The notes under the pieces: model-generated | What the model was told of the DNA's origin: nothing | Seen by the model: only the letters and a program-made list of their open reading frames with translations | Databases searched by the model: none | Position numbers and translations under genes: made by a program | From: Oligosphaeraceae bacterium | GTDB taxonomy: Bacteria; Verrucomicrobiota; Lentisphaeria; Oligosphaerales; Oligosphaeraceae | Assembly (NCBI GenBank): GCA_012515455.1 | Contig: JAAYYJ010000024.1 | Span: 1 to 9,154 of the forward strand | Direction: 5' to 3' | DNA: 9,154 bases | In this document: positions 7,101-9,154 of the stretch, in pieces | Position numbering within the stretch: the stretch's first letter is position 1 | Layout of the letters: each line of letters begins with the position of its first letter

Positions 7101-8468
7101 CAGCCATTCGGCACCATTGGCAATACCGAAGGCCCCGGCCGGGGCCAGCAGCGCACAGAGCCGCACTCGGAACTCCGCCCACTGGCGCGAACGTGCCCCC
7201 AGGCGTTCGTTGTCATGGGTCTCAGCAAAGTGCACCAGCAGCCCGTACTGCGGTGAGAAGGTGCAGAAGAAATCCAGGAAGCGCCTGATTTCTGCGGTTG
7301 AGTACTGCTGGAACAGCTCCGAGTAAGCCCAGTTCAGATTGCTGCTGCTGAGAAGCTTGCTGGTATCCTCCAGTCTCCCCCCCAAGCCTTCCAGAAAAAA
7401 CACCGTGTCAGGATATTCCTGGCGAACTTTGGCGACCAGATAATCCCAGGCCTCAGCCGGAATCATATAGCCGGCATCACAACGAAAACCATCCACGCCG
7501 GCGTGACACCAGTGCAGAAAAACCTCCGCCATCCGCTGCCACAACTGGCGATTCTGATAATCCAGCTTGCAGAGGTCTTCCCAGATTACCCCCCAAGCGC
7601 CAGGACTGGCAAAAGTACCGTCCGGATTGCGCACAAACCATTCCGGGTTATGAACTTGAAAGACCGACCCCCAGCCGGTGTGGTCAGCCGGAATATCCAG
7701 AAACAGCAGACCATTGCGGGCATGCACCTCATCCACCAGCTGAATGAATTGTTCCATCGGGGTAGAAGTACGGTCAAAAACCGCCATCGCCGGGTCGACA
7801 CTGAAAAAGTCCAGGGGCGCAAACGGACTGCCGAAGCGGCCCATCCGGGCAAAAGTGGTGGGGATTGGATGCACCGGCAACAGCTGAATAATCCTGAATC
7901 CCAGCTCCAGCATGATAAAATCCAGCTCTGCGATCAGGTCCCGGAACGTCCCGGAAGGTGGAATTACAGTGCAGCCGGCCTCATCCAGGGCTTTGACGGC
8001 TTCCTGCAGCTGCGGCTGCAGCTGCGCCTTACTTTGCCATGACCCACTCTTGTTGGAGCCAAACTGCCGCACGAAAGCGTTGTAGATCGTATTCGCACAG
8101 ACAGTCTTGGCCGGCCCCACCTTCACAGAGGCATTCTCACCCCGCGGCCAGTAGACAATATTGGTGCTGTCCTCGACAAAAAAAGCCTTGAACTCGAAAT
8201 ACCCCACTTCATGCAAAGGCAAGATAAGCTGAAAATGACTGTCGTCCACCTGCTGCATCGGCAAATCCTGCCAGTCCCGGCCCTGTACCGGTTTCCCCTC
8301 CTCAACCAGGGCAATTATTTCCTGCAGGCGGATCGCATTGTTGCCCAGATTCGTGCGCAGAAAAGCCTGCCCGGGATGGACCGAATCCAGTTCCAAGAGC
8401 ACTTGCAATAAGTCTCCTGAATGGTAAAAGGTCTTGCTGAAGGTAGATGGTGTTTGAATTAGATTCAT
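4176..8468 (-). CDS. Bifunctional glycogen debranching enzyme: GH13 glucanotransferase plus amylo-alpha-1,6-glucosidase
   Basis: This 1430-residue cytoplasmic enzyme should shorten glycogen branches in two steps: transfer of the outer maltooligosaccharide, then hydrolysis of the remaining alpha-1,6 glucose. Residues about 1-120 look like a beta-sandwich. Residues about 125-585 are a GH13 domain with Asp258...Asp262-His263 (region I), Gly-Phe-Arg-Cys-Asp331 (nucleophile), Phe-Leu-Glu360 (acid/base) and Glu-Thr-His418-Asp419-Asn (third acidic residue). Residues about 590-1000 are beta-rich and include a debranching-enzyme N-domain-like part near 925-997. An Ala/Thr/Ser-rich linker (998-1030) leads to the (alpha/alpha)6 GDE_C domain, 1035-1425, with Gly-Tyr-Pro-Trp-Phe-x-Asp-Trp-Gly-Arg-Asp1066, Trp-Met-Asp1184, Pro-Val-Glu-Ile-Gln-Ala-Leu-Trp, Asn-Gly-Thr-Ala-Trp-x-Trp and Glu1394 in Pro-Glu-Ile-Phe. 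Asp1184 and Glu1394 are the likely acid and base by analogy with yeast-type enzymes. The start has AAGG 10 bases upstream. It is the first gene of an operon with the CBM48 protein. Confidence 0.95.
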   Translation of the reverse strand: MNLIQTPSTFSKTFYHSGDLLQVLLELDSVHPGQAFLRTNLGNNAIRLQEIIALVEEGKPVQGRDWQDLPMQQVDDSHFQLILPLHEVGYFEFKAFFVEDSTNIVYWPRGENASVKVGPAKTVCANTIYNAFVRQFGSNKSGSWQSKAQLQPQLQEAVKALDEAGCTVIPPSGTFRDLIAELDFIMLELGFRIIQLLPVHPIPTTFARMGRFGSPFAPLDFFSVDPAMAVFDRTSTPMEQFIQLVDEVHARNGLLFLDIPADHTGWGSVFQVHNPEWFVRNPDGTFASPGAWGVIWEDLCKLDYQNRQLWQRMAEVFLHWCHAGVDGFRCDAGYMIPAEAWDYLVAKVRQEYPDTVFFLEGLGGRLEDTSKLLSSSNLNWAYSELFQQYSTAEIRRFLDFFCTFSPQYGLLVHFAETHDNERLGARSRQWAEFRVRLCALLAPAGAFGIANGAEWLAGEKIDVHGATSLNWGSAENLVECLQKLLALLHHHPAFSAKAKLVPLRSLSGNAVSLLRQTSDLDDTVLVLCNPDVRESVTVFWHDLEFAPAGTDSLYDLVSDASMSLQRNLDHIGIELPPLSCCCLTREQPAAESVFKADANQWQMLRDLVLDSAASAQGVVEFKEPELVRMAEHLHENPREFLRSLYQPGAYLPLLEWMPGQDERRVVPLPPGHFILLCTSTPFLAHIRQGRKCLQTVQAVPQHDGRFFALFQPLPANGCLEQLELQLSLFEGGKAIRHTGHLALLPQKISPMKLELPAAELHSWHCGLASTDLGGYTLARAIWGTLYSQYDALLAANLDCKVPIDRTILLNRCRAWVVCRDYSRELNLACQNDFAVLDHQSMRWRFTVPSGLGQCLELSVTAHLSADSNTLRLFFSSVAADSEDSAGQQPSSPISLIIRPDIDDRSQHAHTKAFQDAERRFPSRLQNYQRGFTFLTESGHQLRLECCCGQYFPSPEWQYQVQYLLESSRGLEDRSDLFSPGYFRCALPPGATVMLLAAAESAAESGSPPALDATGVDTTAVTAATQAVPAQRLPDILRESLGSFIVRRDDSLSLIAGYPWFLDWGRDTLISLRGLLAAGLSQQCRDIIRQYASYEQGGTLPNMIRGRAPANADTSDAPLWLFIVVRDYIQALGEREILTLHCGERSLLQVLLSIAENYLQGTANGIKVCEDTALVFSPAHFTWMDTNHPAATPREGYPVEIQALWIAALEFLVEFSGQAEPWSSLAARARESFLSLYPASPGVGLADCLHARAGVSARLGQADDACRPNQLLAITLGVVQDQAMRGYILHACQKLLVPGGIRSLADQRVNHPLPVYHQGRLLNDPQAPYWGEYSGDEDTRRKPAYHNGTAWGWLMPSYSEALLLTYGPSAKAAARALLHAAGANITRGCLGHLPEIFAGDSPHLPRGCFAQAWSESELFRVLALLSGKNRE

Positions 8469-8582
8469 AAGCTTTTAACCTTCAGATAGGCGTGACGGAT
8501 AGACGCTATGCGGCCACATCCGGCGGCAACCAGGGGAACAGGGACTCAAAATCAGAAAATCAAATCCTGACCCCCACCAAGA

Positions 8583-8596
8583 TGCGAGACATCGCA
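8583..8596. repeat. 5-bp hairpin with GACA tetraloop
   Basis: TGCGA 8583-8587 and TCGCA 8592-8596 pair perfectly around GACA. It lies about 115-130 bases upstream of the debranching enzyme start, and a second GACA-loop hairpin occurs at 8882-8893. Confidence 0.35.
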
Positions 8597-8658
8597 AAGG
8601 GATGAAAGATAATCCAAAGTAATGATTATGGCCAACTGTCCAAGGCCGGACGCATGCG

Positions 8659-8688
8659 CTGGTGAGAGCTGAAATGCAGCCTCGCCAG
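8659..8688. repeat. Strong 12-bp hairpin with single-base bulge
   Basis: CTGGTGAG (8659-8666) pairs with CTCGCCAG (8681-8688) with one T-G wobble. After a bulged A at 8667, GCTG (8668-8671) pairs with CAGC (8677-8680) around the loop AAATG. This is the longest stem in the tail region. No T-run follows on either strand, so it is not a standard terminator. A second hairpin, CGCAC 8694-8698 with GTGCG 8706-8710 and a 7-base loop, follows 5 bases later. Confidence 0.55.
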
Positions 8689-8781
8689 AGCATCGCACCG
8701 CGTCAGTGCGTATTGAACGCAAGCAGTTAAAGGAAGCAGCCCAGAAGCATTTGCCCCTCCGTTTGCGCATCTGCGGCGTAC

Positions 8782-8795
8782 ACGCGCGCGCGCGT
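8782..8795. repeat. Alternating CG palindrome, A(CG)6T
   Basis: Six consecutive CG dinucleotides flanked by A and T make a perfect 14-base palindrome of alternating purine and pyrimidine. Such tracts can adopt left-handed Z-DNA under negative supercoiling or fold as a hairpin. It sits in non-coding DNA in the middle of the hairpin-rich tail. Confidence 0.6.
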
Positions 8796-8816
8796 CCAAA
8801 TTAGGGACGGAGGCCC

Positions 8817-8893
8817 CCCACGGTTGGGTGGGCTGAGGCCCACCAAGAAGGCGTCGCGGAAAAAGTACTGCCTTCTTACCGCTCTGACAAGAG
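8817..8893. repeat. Cluster of adjacent and alternative stem-loops
   Basis: Three stems follow one another: GGTGGGC 8827-8833 with GCCCACC 8838-8844 (loop TGAG; two further T-A pairs if one G is bulged); AAGAAGGC 8845-8852 with GCCTTCTT 8870-8877 (17-base loop); and CTCT 8882-8885 with AGAG 8890-8893 (GACA loop). The first competes with an alternative stem, CCCAC 8817-8821 with GTGGG 8828-8832. Back-to-back and mutually exclusive helices are typical of structured RNAs, but no known family signature was recognised. Alternatively these are remains of a mobile element. Confidence 0.5.
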
Positions 8894-8950
8894 GCAAAAT
8901 TCACTTTCCTGAAAACTCTTGGACTATCCATCCTTTTCCCAGAAAAGAAC

Positions 8951-9133
8951 ATGCAAACCAAGTACCGCTCTGATGGTGCTAAGACGCGTTTTCCGGATCA
9001 GAAGCCAGTCGGGACAAAAAACAGCGGACCGCAAAAAAAGAATCATCCCCACTACGTTGAAGACAGCTTCAATTCGCTCTGGCGGTATGCAGCACGAAAC
9101 CGCACCAACACCAGGACACGCAGATATTATTGA
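8951..9133 (+). CDS. Short basic ORF, doubtful
   Basis: ATG at 8951 opens a 60-codon frame ending in TGA 9131-9133. The product is strongly basic (many Arg and Lys, with Arg-Thr-Arg-Arg-Tyr-Tyr at the end), with no recognised domain, signal peptide or membrane segment. The upstream bases (AGAAAAG) are purine-rich but not a good ribosome binding site. An overlapping frame at 8919-9140 is open as well, which weakens the case. It could be a small nucleic-acid-binding protein, a decayed gene, or simply non-coding DNA. Confidence 0.15.
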   Translation: MQTKYRSDGAKTRFPDQKPVGTKNSGPQKKNHPHYVEDSFNSLWRYAARNRTNTRTRRYY

Positions 9134-9154
9134 CTGCTAAGCAGAAATTTAAGA

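Larger units (their letters stand above)
8469..8950. other. Gene-poor region upstream of the debranching enzyme, rich in hairpins
   Basis: I see no convincing coding region on either strand: the open frames here are short, lack good ribosome binding sites and give Cys/Trp- or Arg-rich nonsense-like products. It must contain the promoter and leader of the debranching operon (reading leftward), but no clear pair of -35 and -10 boxes stands out. Several inverted repeats are present and are listed separately. Confidence 0.6.

Noticed and set aside
8541..8578. tRNA-like 3' end (TCAAATCC followed by CCCCCACCA)
   Set aside because: The acceptor strand is two bases short after the putative T arm, and no matching 5' acceptor, D arm or anticodon arm is found upstream.
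8702..8744. Signal recognition particle RNA-like motif AAAGGAAGCAGCCC at 8729-8742
   Set aside because: The 3' strand motif matches, but the paired GTCAGG strand is not at the right distance and there is no GGAA-type tetraloop between the arms, so helix 8 cannot form.
8475..8961. Minus-strand open frames in the tail (8475-8693, 8552-8770, 8626-8961)
   Set aside because: They overlap each other in different frames, lack good ribosome binding sites and encode Cys/Trp- or Arg-rich sequences with no recognisable fold.

Overview
The window reads as chromosomal DNA from a GC-rich bacterium. My best guess is a Lentisphaerota/Kiritimatiellota-type member of the PVC group, because a large two-enzyme glycogen debranching protein sits next to a tiny stand-alone glycogen-binding protein. 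That is family-level inference, not a match I could test. Genes are tightly packed, start on ATG with purine-rich ribosome binding sites, and fall into two convergent blocks followed by a gene-poor tail.

Plus-strand block (1-3823): the last 42 codons of a probable M20-type peptidase or deacylase; a 164-residue MTH1-like Nudix hydrolase (255-749); a metallophosphoesterase with an N-terminal FN3-like region and two altered metal-binding motifs (769-1854); a sugar phosphate isomerase/epimerase-type TIM barrel (1934-2716); and a class C beta-lactamase-like serine hydrolase interrupted by one in-frame TGA (2762-3823). Gaps are 19, 79 and 45 bases, so the four complete loci could be one transcription unit. 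Their joint role is not evident.

Minus-strand block (3876-8468): a 1430-residue bifunctional debranching enzyme, with a GH13 glucanotransferase half and a C-terminal amylo-1,6-glucosidase half as in the eukaryotic enzyme, is followed after 12 bases by a 95-residue CBM48 / AMPK-beta-like glycogen-binding protein. The ribosome binding site of the small gene overlaps the stop codon of the large one, so the pair is almost certainly co-transcribed. The large enzyme would trim glycogen branches, and the small protein probably binds the same polymer.

Tail (8469-9154): no gene I can support with confidence. It holds an unusual chain of hairpins (about 8583-8893), a perfect alternating CG palindrome, and a short basic ORF of doubtful reality. 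This is the least explained part of the window; the hairpin chain is either a structured RNA or leader, or debris of a mobile element.
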